From positions 1-7,885 of the forward strand of contig JAJAZG010000206.1 of NCBI GenBank assembly GCA_026785865.1: 7,885 nucleotides of DNA. The letters run 5' to 3'. Each line of letters starts with the position of its first letter. Within the stretch, counting starts at the first letter, position 1. Shown one piece after another: positions 1 through 5,269 of the stretch. The notes beneath the pieces were generated by a model. The model saw nothing but the letters and a program-made list of their open reading frames with translations, was not told the DNA's origin and did not search any database. The stretch comes from Pseudanabaena sp. CAN_BIN31. Its GTDB lineage: Bacteria; Cyanobacteriota; Cyanobacteriia; Pseudanabaenales; Pseudanabaenaceae. Both the position numbers and the translations under genes were made by a program.

Positions 1-32
1 AAAATCTGACAGGACAACTAATTTTAATTGCC

Positions 33-983
33 ATGACTGATGTTATCAATCCATCAAACGTTGAATCGCCTGAGACTTATTTGCAATTTGGCGATCGCTA
101 TCGCAACTCTGGCAATATACCCCTCGCGCTGAAAAATTATCAACGCGCCCTAACCATCAATCCAGATTTTGCGGCTGCCCATGAGCGGATCGGGGTAATC
201 CATCAACAGCAAGGAAATACGATGGAAGCGATCGCCAGTTTTAGCAAAGCCGTAGAACTCGATCCACAATCTTTAGAAGCACAATTAGGCTTGGGTAATG
301 CTTATCAACAAATGGGCTGGGCAGAGCTAGCGATCGCCCATTTTCAGAAAGCACTCGAACTTCATCCCGATCGCTTTTTGGCAGAATATCATTGCAAATT
401 GGGCGATAGTCTCAAAGAGAGAGGGAAAATTGCTGAGGCGATCGCTAGTTATGAAAGAGCGATCGCCACAAATCCTGATTATATCGATGGCTATCGGGCG
501 ATCGCTCAGATATATTTGCGCCAAAATAATCCCGAAGCGGTTACGGCAATTTATGAACGCGCTGATGCTCATAACTCTGAGCTACTTCAAGACAAAGACT
601 ATAACGCGCTTGGGGTGGCTTGGATGTTTAAATATGGTTCTCTAAATAATGAAGAGAACTTGGCAATAGATAATTTGCTGAATAACGCGATCGCCAATTT
701 TGAACGCGCTATTCAGATCAATCCCGCCTATGCTGATGCCCATTGCAATCTTGGCAGCGCATTCATTCGCAAAGACCAGATTAAAGATGCGATTCTTGCC
801 TATAAAGAAGCGATCGATATCGATCCAAACTTTGCTCAACCATATTTTAATTTGGGAATTCTTTTAAATAATATTGGTAAAGATGAAGAGGCGATCGCCT
901 GTTTTCAATCCGCGATCGCGCTTGTGCCTGATTGGGTAGATGCACACGAATATCTCGGCAAACTGCTAGCTAGGCAGGCATAA
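33..983 (+). CDS. TPR-repeat protein, 316 aa, function unknown
   Basis: This protein consists almost entirely of tetratricopeptide repeats, helical-hairpin units that form a scaffold for protein-protein contacts. Canonical 34-residue units can be read at about residues 13-46, 47-80, 81-114, 117-150, 151-181, 233-266 and 267-300, each with the usual ending (ALTINP, AVELDP, ALELHP, AIATNP, AIDIDP). A longer, irregular unit at 186-232 contains an insertion (YGSLNNEENLAID). A truncated unit ends the protein near residue 316. No signal peptide, membrane segment or catalytic domain is visible, so it is probably a soluble cytoplasmic adaptor. An AGGA at 11-14 is too far upstream to be a convincing ribosome site for the ATG at 33, but the ATG gives a sensible N-terminus just before the first repeat. 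Nine HIP1 octamers lie in the gene, which marks it as long resident in a cyanobacterial genome. The partner is unknown and the TPR assignment is secure. Confidence 0.9.
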   Translation: MTDVINPSNVESPETYLQFGDRYRNSGNIPLALKNYQRALTINPDFAAAHERIGVIHQQQGNTMEAIASFSKAVELDPQSLEAQLGLGNAYQQMGWAELAIAHFQKALELHPDRFLAEYHCKLGDSLKERGKIAEAIASYERAIATNPDYIDGYRAIAQIYLRQNNPEAVTAIYERADAHNSELLQDKDYNALGVAWMFKYGSLNNEENLAIDNLLNNAIANFERAIQINPAYADAHCNLGSAFIRKDQIKDAILAYKEAIDIDPNFAQPYFNLGILLNNIGKDEEAIACFQSAIALVPDWVDAHEYLGKLLARQA

Positions 984-1021
984 AAGCTGTAGCGCACGCT
1001 GTGCATGCGCTACAGCTTTTT
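982..1021 (+). terminator. Strong hairpin terminator after the TPR gene
   Basis: A perfect 15-bp inverted repeat starts inside the stop codon: AAAAGCTGTAGCGCA (982-996) pairs with its reverse complement at 1006-1020 across a 9-nt loop, and a run of five T (1017-1021) follows. The A-rich foot on the other side means it could also work in reverse. The GC-rich GTAGCGCA core resembles dispersed intergenic repeats, so a repeat origin is possible. Confidence 0.75.
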
Positions 1022-1071
1022 GGGCTTTGGGTTTTCTTTTACTAAGCTACTAAGCGATCGCAGATCCAGAT

Positions 1072-1077
1072 TAAAAT
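1072..1077 (+). promoter_or_regulatory. Candidate -10 box for apt
   Basis: TAAAAT matches the bacterial -10 consensus at five of six positions and lies 26 nt before the apt ATG, after the upstream terminator. No convincing -35 is seen at the right distance. A HIP1 octamer occupies 1054-1061 in the would-be spacer. Weak evidence. Confidence 0.3.
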
Positions 1078-1103
1078 CGTCAAGCTCTCTCGTAATTAAC
1101 CCT

Positions 1104-1625
1104 ATGGATTTTAAAAGTATTATTCGCGATATCCCTGATTTTCCACAAAAAGGCATCATTTTTCGAGATATTACGCCTTTGTTAGCACATCCTCAAGGAA
1201 TAACTAAAATTGTCCAAGGTTTTCAAACAGGTTTTGATCAATTAAATATTGGGGCGATCAATTGCATTATTGGTATTGAATCGCGAGGATTTATTCTTGG
1301 TGCGGCGATGGCCATGGCTTTAGGTTGTGGGTTTGTGCCAGTGCGTAAACCAAAAAAATTACCATCAGCAGTATTTCGGGTTGAATATGCCTTGGAATAT
1401 GGAACTGATGCCTTAGAGATTCATCAAGATGCACTTAAAACAGGTGAGAGAGTAATTATCATCGATGATGTAATCGCGACGGGAGGAACGGCGGCGGCGG
1501 CGGCACAACTGGTTCGCCAAACTGGCGCGGAATTAGTTGGTTATGGATTTTTGATTGAGCTAGATTTTCTCAATGGTAGAAAAGCATTGCCAGAAGTTCC
1601 GATTGTGTCTCTGGTCAATTATTAG
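1104..1625 (+). CDS. apt: Adenine phosphoribosyltransferase
   Basis: Apt converts adenine plus PRPP to AMP and pyrophosphate in the cytoplasm (purine salvage). From the ATG at 1104 the protein is 173 aa, the usual size for the family. It starts with the typical Apt N-terminus (MDFKSIIRDIPDFP, then GIIFRDITPLL at 17-27). Further family marks are IGIESRGF (56-63), the VRKPKKLP segment (80-87), LEYGTDALEIH (97-107) and the PRPP-binding loop VIIIDDVIATGGT (117-129). A GCG triplet run at 1491-1502 encodes an alanine stretch right after the PRPP loop. The position usually occupied by glycine in RKPGKLP is lysine here. The reading frame is open upstream to an ATG at 1005, but that codon lies inside the preceding terminator stem and would add 33 non-family residues, so 1104 is preferred. 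It stands alone between two hairpins. No HIP1 copy lies in the coding region. Confidence 0.96.
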   Translation: MDFKSIIRDIPDFPQKGIIFRDITPLLAHPQGITKIVQGFQTGFDQLNIGAINCIIGIESRGFILGAAMAMALGCGFVPVRKPKKLPSAVFRVEYALEYGTDALEIHQDALKTGERVIIIDDVIATGGTAAAAAQLVRQTGAELVGYGFLIELDFLNGRKALPEVPIVSLVNY

Positions 1626-1635
1626 TCTTATGTCA

Positions 1636-1667
1636 ATTCGACAAGGTGTGACTACACTTTGTCGAAT
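1636..1667 (+). terminator. Hairpin after apt (terminator-like, no clear U tract)
   Basis: ATTCGACAAGGTGT (1636-1649) pairs with ACACTTTGTCGAAT (1654-1667) around a GACT loop: 14 pairs with a single G-U wobble. It sits 10 nt after the apt stop. The following bases are CTCAAACAAATTT, so a classical U tract is missing. It may be a weak terminator, an mRNA 3'-end stabiliser, or an upstream element of the next operon. Confidence 0.5.
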
Positions 1668-1706
1668 CTCAAACAAATTTATGGCAGCGCAAGTGTGTAA
1701 GTCATA

Positions 1707-1735
1707 CAGACAAATTTTTAAAGTTGGTGTAGACT
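1707..1735 (+). promoter_or_regulatory. Candidate promoter of the Bell/TPR operon
   Basis: CAGACA (1707-1712) and TAGACT (1730-1735) are spaced 17 nt apart, each matching four of six consensus bases. A start near 1742 would leave a leader of about 23 nt before the ATG at 1765. It is the best-spaced pair in the gap but remains a weak call. Confidence 0.3.
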
Positions 1736-1764
1736 GATCAATATATTTTTAATAAGAATTTCCT

Positions 1765-2178
1765 ATGGATATCATTACATCTCTGGTAGCTTTCCTGTCT
1801 CCTTATTTGCCAGCATTATTAGGTTTGGGAAGCAAAGCGTTGGGGAAAGGGGCTGATAAATTGGCCGAGAAAGGGGCTGAAGAAATTTTTAAGAAGCTAT
1901 CGCCACAGTTGGATGCTAAACCAAGTGCGAAGGATGCTGTCGTTTATGTTGCTGAAAATCCTGATGATGCGGATGGATTGGGGCAGTTGCGTCTGCAATT
2001 AAAGAAGATTCTCGAAGCTCCTGAGAATGCGACTTTGAAGGCGGAAATTGAGAAGATTTTGGAGGGTGAAAGCTCGACTGGGACGGGCAAGTTTAATGTT
2101 AATGCTCAGGGTGCAAATATTGGTGTAATTGGCGATCACGCTAAGGTTGACAATATGAATTTTGGGACTAAACCCTAA
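1765..2178 (+). CDS. Putative Bell-type cell-death effector with C-terminal amyloid motif, 137 aa
   Basis: The protein has two parts. Residues 1-100 are predicted helical: a hydrophobic N-terminal helix (ITSLVAFLSPYLPALLGLG, 4-22), a Gly/Ala/Lys amphipathic stretch (23-45), a KPSAKDAV segment, then LRLQLKKILEAPENATLKAE (75-94). After a GESSTGTG linker (101-108), residues 109-134 form a short motif with core ANIGVIGDHAKV (117-128). The next gene carries nearly the same motif at its N-terminus. Known pattern: Bell domains are bacterial analogues of fungal HeLo/HELL and MLKL-type membrane-permeabilising domains. They carry a C-terminal amyloid signalling motif (BASS) and lie beside a receptor gene with the same motif at its N-terminus. 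Inference: when the receptor fires, its motif templates amyloid assembly of this one, releasing the N-terminal helix to attack the cell's own membrane. Family membership rests on architecture, since no similarity search was possible. The exact BASS class is undetermined. The ATG follows a weak AAGAA ribosome site. Confidence 0.68.
   Translation: MDIITSLVAFLSPYLPALLGLGSKALGKGADKLAEKGAEEIFKKLSPQLDAKPSAKDAVVYVAENPDDADGLGQLRLQLKKILEAPENATLKAEIEKILEGESSTGTGKFNVNAQGANIGVIGDHAKVDNMNFGTKP
2089..2148 (+). repeat. Shared amyloid-type motif, effector copy
   Basis: Codons 109-128 of the effector encode KFNVNAQGANIGVIGDHAKV. They align without gaps to 2195-2254 in the next gene: 16 of 20 residues and 49 of 60 bases are identical. 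Six of the eleven base differences are silent, so the similarity is held at protein level. The two copies sit at facing ends of adjacent proteins. Confidence 0.8.
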
Positions 2179-2182
2179 ACCG

Positions 2183-3868
2183 ATGAATGAACCTAAATTT
2201 AACGTTGATGCTCAGGATGCGAATATTGGGGTAATTGGGGATAACGCCCAAGTTACTCAAAATATCTATGTTCAATCTGCTGATTATCAAAAGTTGATTG
2301 AGGAGATTAGAGACACTAAGGAAAGTTTGGAGGATGTGCCAGAATCCAAACGAGAAAGGCGTTGGAAACTTGCTGATAAACTACAAGAACTTGAAAAGCA
2401 ATTAGAAGAGTTTAAAAGTAATGTTTTTAAGTTATATGAAACTTTTACTAAGATAGAAATTAATACGGAACGGTTAAGGCAAGCTAAGGCGTATTTTGAT
2501 AAGGGAGAATTTCGAGAGGCGGATGCGGTACTCAAGGCTGAGGAGATGGCATCGGATCTGGATAAGTTGATTGCGAGAGACCAGCAGCTAGATCGGCAAA
2601 AGGACAATGTTAGGGAAAGTCGGGAGCAAATCGCTAACGAGTTTGTGATTAAGGCTCGCCTATGGGCGACTTTTTACGATGAGCCTAATCGATTGCAACA
2701 AACTTGTGAATATTTTGAAGAGGCTTTACGCGCTTCGAGAACAGGTGAAAACTTGTTTGAATACGCATATTTTTTAAACGAACACTATAAGGTCGATTTA
2801 GCGAAATCTCTATATCAAGAAGCCTTACAGATTTATCGAGAATTAGCCAATCAGAATCGTGATGCTTTTCTGCCAGATGTGGCGAATACGCTCAATAATT
2901 TGGGGCTTTTACATAGTACCAATGAAATTGAGATCGCTCTTGCTGAATATCAAGAAGCCTTACAGATTTATCGAGAATTAGCCAATCAAAATCGTGATGC
3001 TTTTCTGCCATATGTAGCGATTACGCTCAATAATTTGGCGAATTTGCATAGTGATATCAATGAAATTGGGATCGCTCTTGCTGAATATCAAGAAGCCTTA
3101 AAGATCTATCGAAAATTAGTCACTCAAAATCTTGCTACTTTTCTGCCAGATTTAGCGATGATACTTAACAATTTGGCGATTTTGTATACGAATACCAATA
3201 AAAAGAGAGCGCTGTATAAATTTCAACAAGCTTTACAGATTAGAAGAAAATTAGCCATTCAGTATCCTGCTACTTTTCTGCCAGACGTGGCGGTGACGCT
3301 CAATAATTTGGCGATTTTGCATAGTGAGATCAATAAAATGGAGAGAGCACTCGCTGAATATCTAGAAGCCTTACAGATTTATCGAGAATTAGCCAATCAG
3401 AATCGTGATGCTTTTCTGCCAGATGTGGCGAATACGCTCAACAATTTGGGGCTTTTGCATTGGAAGACCGATAAAATGGCGACCGCGCTGTCTGAATATC
3501 AAGAAGCCTTACAGATTAGAAGAGAATTAGCTATTCAGAGCCCTGCTACTTTTCTGCCAGACGTGGCGGAGACGCTCAACAATTTGGCGATTTTGCATAG
3601 TGATACCGATAAAACTCTCGCGCTGTCTGAATATCAAGAAGCCTTACAGATTTATCAATGTTTTGCTCGAAAGAATCCTGCTACTTTTCAGCCAAAAGTG
3701 GATCTGGTACTTAAAAATATTGCGATTTTTCAGAGTAGTACCAATAATATCTCTCAGTCTGACCGTCAAGAAGCCTTACCAACAAATAAGAGAATTAAAC
3801 AAAGAAAACCTCGTTCGTTGCTCAAAACCATTTGCCAACGCCTTAAAAACTTGTTGAGGCTCAGTTAA
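2183..3868 (+). CDS. Putative TPR sensor with N-terminal amyloid motif, 561 aa
   Basis: Domain order: residues 5-29 match the effector's C-terminal motif (core ANIGVIGDNAQV, 13-24). A charged coiled-coil region follows (about 33-155, for example LADKLQELEKQLEEFKSN at 63-80 and the helical pair QAKAYFDKGEFREADAVLKA at 100-119). Residues 211-527 hold seven kinesin-light-chain-like TPR units of 45-46 residues, with consensus YQEALQIYRELA then FLPDVA.TLNNLA.LHS. The eighth unit decays after RQEAL into a basic tail (536-561) with ten Lys/Arg and no acidic residue. No Walker A, Walker B or NB-ARC/NACHT motif is present. Inferred role: the TPR array senses a ligand or partner, and the exposed motif seeds polymerisation of the effector. 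ATG 2183 lies 4 nt after the effector's stop, implying translational coupling. A TTG seven codons upstream is in frame but overlaps the previous gene. A generic TPR protein with a coincidental motif is the alternative, though the adjacent matching copy makes that unlikely. Confidence 0.75.
   Translation: MNEPKFNVDAQDANIGVIGDNAQVTQNIYVQSADYQKLIEEIRDTKESLEDVPESKRERRWKLADKLQELEKQLEEFKSNVFKLYETFTKIEINTERLRQAKAYFDKGEFREADAVLKAEEMASDLDKLIARDQQLDRQKDNVRESREQIANEFVIKARLWATFYDEPNRLQQTCEYFEEALRASRTGENLFEYAYFLNEHYKVDLAKSLYQEALQIYRELANQNRDAFLPDVANTLNNLGLLHSTNEIEIALAEYQEALQIYRELANQNRDAFLPYVAITLNNLANLHSDINEIGIALAEYQEALKIYRKLVTQNLATFLPDLAMILNNLAILYTNTNKKRALYKFQQALQIRRKLAIQYPATFLPDVAVTLNNLAILHSEINKMERALAEYLEALQIYRELANQNRDAFLPDVANTLNNLGLLHWKTDKMATALSEYQEALQIRRELAIQSPATFLPDVAETLNNLAILHSDTDKTLALSEYQEALQIYQCFARKNPATFQPKVDLVLKNIAIFQSSTNNISQSDRQEALPTNKRIKQRKPRSLLKTICQRLKNLLRLS
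2195..2254 (+). repeat. Shared amyloid-type motif, sensor copy
   Basis: Codons 5-24 of the TPR protein encode KFNVDAQDANIGVIGDNAQV, the partner of the motif at 2089-2148. The start of this copy lies 106 nt after the start of the first. The motif continues as TQNIYV, giving alternating polar and hydrophobic residues as expected for a beta-arch. Confidence 0.8.
2813..3775 (+). repeat. Tandem 135/138-bp coding repeats (TPR array)
   Basis: Units begin at 2813, 2948, 3086, 3221, 3359, 3497 and 3632, with a degenerate eighth at 3764. Spacings are 135, 138, 135, 138, 138, 135 and 132 bp, all multiples of three. Most units start TATCAAGAAGCCTTACAG. Units 1 and 5 are identical for 78 nt (2818-2895 against 3364-3441) and differ at one base over 93 nt, although unit 2 between them differs more. 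This suggests recent segmental duplication or gene conversion. Confidence 0.9.
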
Positions 3869-3880
3869 TACCCAAAAAGT

Positions 3881-3916
3881 AAAAAAGAACGCATTGCGCT
3901 CTTTTTTGCTTTTTTA
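3881..3916 (+). terminator. Terminator of the Bell/TPR operon
   Basis: AAAAAAGAACGC (3881-3892) pairs with GCGCTCTTTTTT (3896-3907) with one mismatch and a 3-nt loop, followed by GCTTTTTT. It starts 12 nt after the stop of the TPR gene. The A/T-symmetric stem could also stop transcription arriving from the tRNA on the other strand. Confidence 0.75.
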
Positions 3917-3924
3917 AATTGAAG

Positions 3925-3998
3925 GGCGAATGATGGGAATTGAACCCACGAATGGTGGTACCACAAACCACTGCCTTAACCACTTGGCTACACTCGCC
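3925..3998 (-). tRNA. trnH-GUG: tRNA-His (anticodon GUG)
   Basis: The reverse complement folds into a full cloverleaf: acceptor GCGAGTG/CATTCGC, D arm GCC...GGC, anticodon stem GTGGT/ACCAC with loop TTGTGGT (anticodon GTG, read as His), and T arm GTGGG TTCAATT CCCAT. A G at position -1 (base 3998) opposite discriminator C73 (base 3925) is the identity mark of tRNA-His. The CCA end is not encoded (CTT follows C73). It lies antisense between the Bell/TPR operon and leuB. Confidence 0.97.
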
Positions 3999-4010
3999 AT
4001 TTAACCGATA

Positions 4011-4016
4011 ATCATA
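4011..4016 (-). promoter_or_regulatory. Candidate -10 box for tRNA-His
   Basis: On the minus strand TATGAT lies 12 nt before the tRNA 5' end, matching five of six consensus bases and leaving a leader of only a few bases. No good -35 is visible. Confidence 0.35.
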
Positions 4017-4102
4017 TTACTACTGATCTGCACGTTTGCACAAGATCTTTGCAAAAAAAACTTTCAGTAATCTACAAAAACATCTGACTCTAGGACTTGA
4101 TC

Positions 4103-5185
4103 ATGTCTAAAAACTATAAAATTACACTTTTGCCTGGGGACGGAATTGGTCCTGAAATTATGAAGGTGGCTGTGGCAGTGCTACAGGCGATCGCCCCAAA
4201 ATTTAATATTAGCTTTGCCTTCGAGACGGGTCTAGTCGGTGGTGCAGCGATCGATGCGACGGGGCATCCTTTGCCTGATGAAACTTTACAGACTTGTAAA
4301 AATAGTGATGCAGTATTACTAGCAGCAGTCGGGGGCGAAAAGTGGGACACGATGCCAGCAAATTTGCGTCCTGAACAAGCATTACTCGGCTTGCGTGGCG
4401 GCATGGGATTATTTGCAAATTTGCGTCCTGCTCAGATTCTGCCCCAATTAATTGATGCCTCGACCTTGAAGCGAGAAGTCATCGAAGGTGTGGATATTTT
4501 GGTAGTCCGCGAACTGACAGGCGGCATTTATTTTGGTAAGCCCAAGGGCATCGTCACCGATGAAAATGGGGTGCGGCGCGGCTTTAATACGATGGTTTAT
4601 ACTGAGCCAGAAATCGATCGCATTGCGAGAGTTGGCTTTGAAGCGGCTCAAAAACGTGGTGGTTCGCTCTGTTCGGTCGATAAGTCCAATGTATTGGAAG
4701 TCTCGCAACTATGGCGCGATCGCGTGACGAGTATTTCTAGCGAATATCCTGATGTGAAGCTATCGCATATGTATGTGGACAATGCGGCGATGCAGATTAT
4801 TCGCAATCCTAGACAGTTTGATGTAATTCTTACCAGTAACCTTTTTGGGGACATTCTTTCCGATGCGGCGGCGATGCTGACAGGAAGTATTGGCATGTTG
4901 CCATCGGCTAGCCTTGGTGAAGCGGGTAAAGCGGGATTATTTGAACCTGTGCATGGTTCGGCTCCAGATATTGCAGGGCAGGATTTGGCTAATCCCTTGG
5001 CGCAAGTCTTGAGTGCGGCGATGATGTTGCGCTATGCCTTTAATGAAGTGGCGGCGGCAGATGCGATCGAGTCGGCGGTGAATAAGGTTCTCGACTCGGG
5101 CAAACGGACTGGCGACATCATGGCAGATGGTTGCGAAAAATTGGGCTGCGTAGCTATGGGAGAAGCGCTGCTAGCAGCAATTTAA
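4103..5185 (+). CDS. leuB: 3-isopropylmalate dehydrogenase
   Basis: LeuB oxidises and decarboxylates (2R,3S)-3-isopropylmalate to 2-oxoisocaproate with NAD+, the third step of the leucine branch. It works as a cytoplasmic homodimer. At 360 aa it has normal full length. Visible marks are LLPGDGIGPEI (9-19), LRGGMGLFANLRP (97-109) with the substrate arginines, VVRELTGGIYFG (134-145) with Arg136 and Tyr143, VDKSNVLE (192-199) with Lys193, YVDNAAMQ (224-231) with Asp226, and NLFGDILSDAAAMLTGSIGM (246-265) with the metal-binding Asp250 and Asp254. The EPVHGSAPDIAG block (281-292) has the aspartate typical of NAD+-specific enzymes. The ATG at 4103 is chosen over the TTG at 4097 because AGGA at 4092-4095 is spaced 7 nt from it and the protein then starts as the family does. 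It is a single-gene unit between tRNA-His and a terminator. HIP1 copies occur at 4187 and 4716. Confidence 0.98.
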   Translation: MSKNYKITLLPGDGIGPEIMKVAVAVLQAIAPKFNISFAFETGLVGGAAIDATGHPLPDETLQTCKNSDAVLLAAVGGEKWDTMPANLRPEQALLGLRGGMGLFANLRPAQILPQLIDASTLKREVIEGVDILVVRELTGGIYFGKPKGIVTDENGVRRGFNTMVYTEPEIDRIARVGFEAAQKRGGSLCSVDKSNVLEVSQLWRDRVTSISSEYPDVKLSHMYVDNAAMQIIRNPRQFDVILTSNLFGDILSDAAAMLTGSIGMLPSASLGEAGKAGLFEPVHGSAPDIAGQDLANPLAQVLSAAMMLRYAFNEVAAADAIESAVNKVLDSGKRTGDIMADGCEKLGCVAMGEALLAAI

Positions 5186-5217
5186 AAAAATAGGCGGCGA
5201 TCGCCGCCTATTTTTTT
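5184..5217 (+). terminator. leuB: Perfect 34-bp palindromic terminator of leuB, with HIP1 at its apex
   Basis: A7-TAGGCGGCGA is followed directly by its exact reverse complement ending in T7, starting within the leuB stop codon. The centre, GGCGATCGCC (5196-5205), is an extended HIP1 site, so the hairpin tip is formed by the repeat itself. The symmetric A/T feet make it bidirectional. Confidence 0.88.
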
Positions 5218-5220
5218 AAT

Positions 5221-5261
5221 AAAATTTTAAAAGGGTTGCTTCACAACCCTTTTAAAATTTT
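5221..5261 (-). terminator. Terminator of the NACHT gene (bidirectional)
   Basis: AAAATTTTAAAAGGGTTG (5221-5238) pairs perfectly over 18 bp with 5244-5261 around the loop CTTCA. It lies 8 nt beyond the NACHT stop codon and only 3 nt from the leuB terminator. Read on the minus strand, the stem ends in a T-rich arm, as expected for termination of the convergent gene. Confidence 0.82.
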
Positions 5262-5269
5262 TAAGCGCT

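Noticed and set aside
1005..1103. Longer apt start at the ATG at 1005
   Set aside because: It lies inside the preceding terminator stem and adds 33 residues not seen in the family. ATG 1104 gives a standard Apt N-terminus.
2162..2182. TTG start seven codons upstream for the TPR sensor
   Set aside because: It overlaps the end of the effector gene, uses a rare start codon and has no ribosome site. The ATG at 2183 directly follows the effector stop and leads into the motif.
2813..3775. Regularly spaced repeats that could suggest a CRISPR array
   Set aside because: Spacing is 135/138 bp, repeats are in frame and encode TPR units, and there are no short repeats with unique 30-40-bp spacers.
3600..3857. 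85-aa open frame overlapping the 3' part of the TPR sensor
   Set aside because: It is a different-frame shadow of the repeat array, with no ribosome site and no recognisable protein character.
4035..4054. Repeated TTTGCA boxes upstream of leuB as operator half-sites
   Set aside because: Only two short, imperfectly placed copies in an A/T-rich leader. No regulator or symmetry supports a binding site, and no properly spaced -10 follows either one.
4097..4102. TTG start two codons upstream for leuB
   Set aside because: The ATG at 4103 has AGGA at suitable spacing and matches the usual LeuB beginning.
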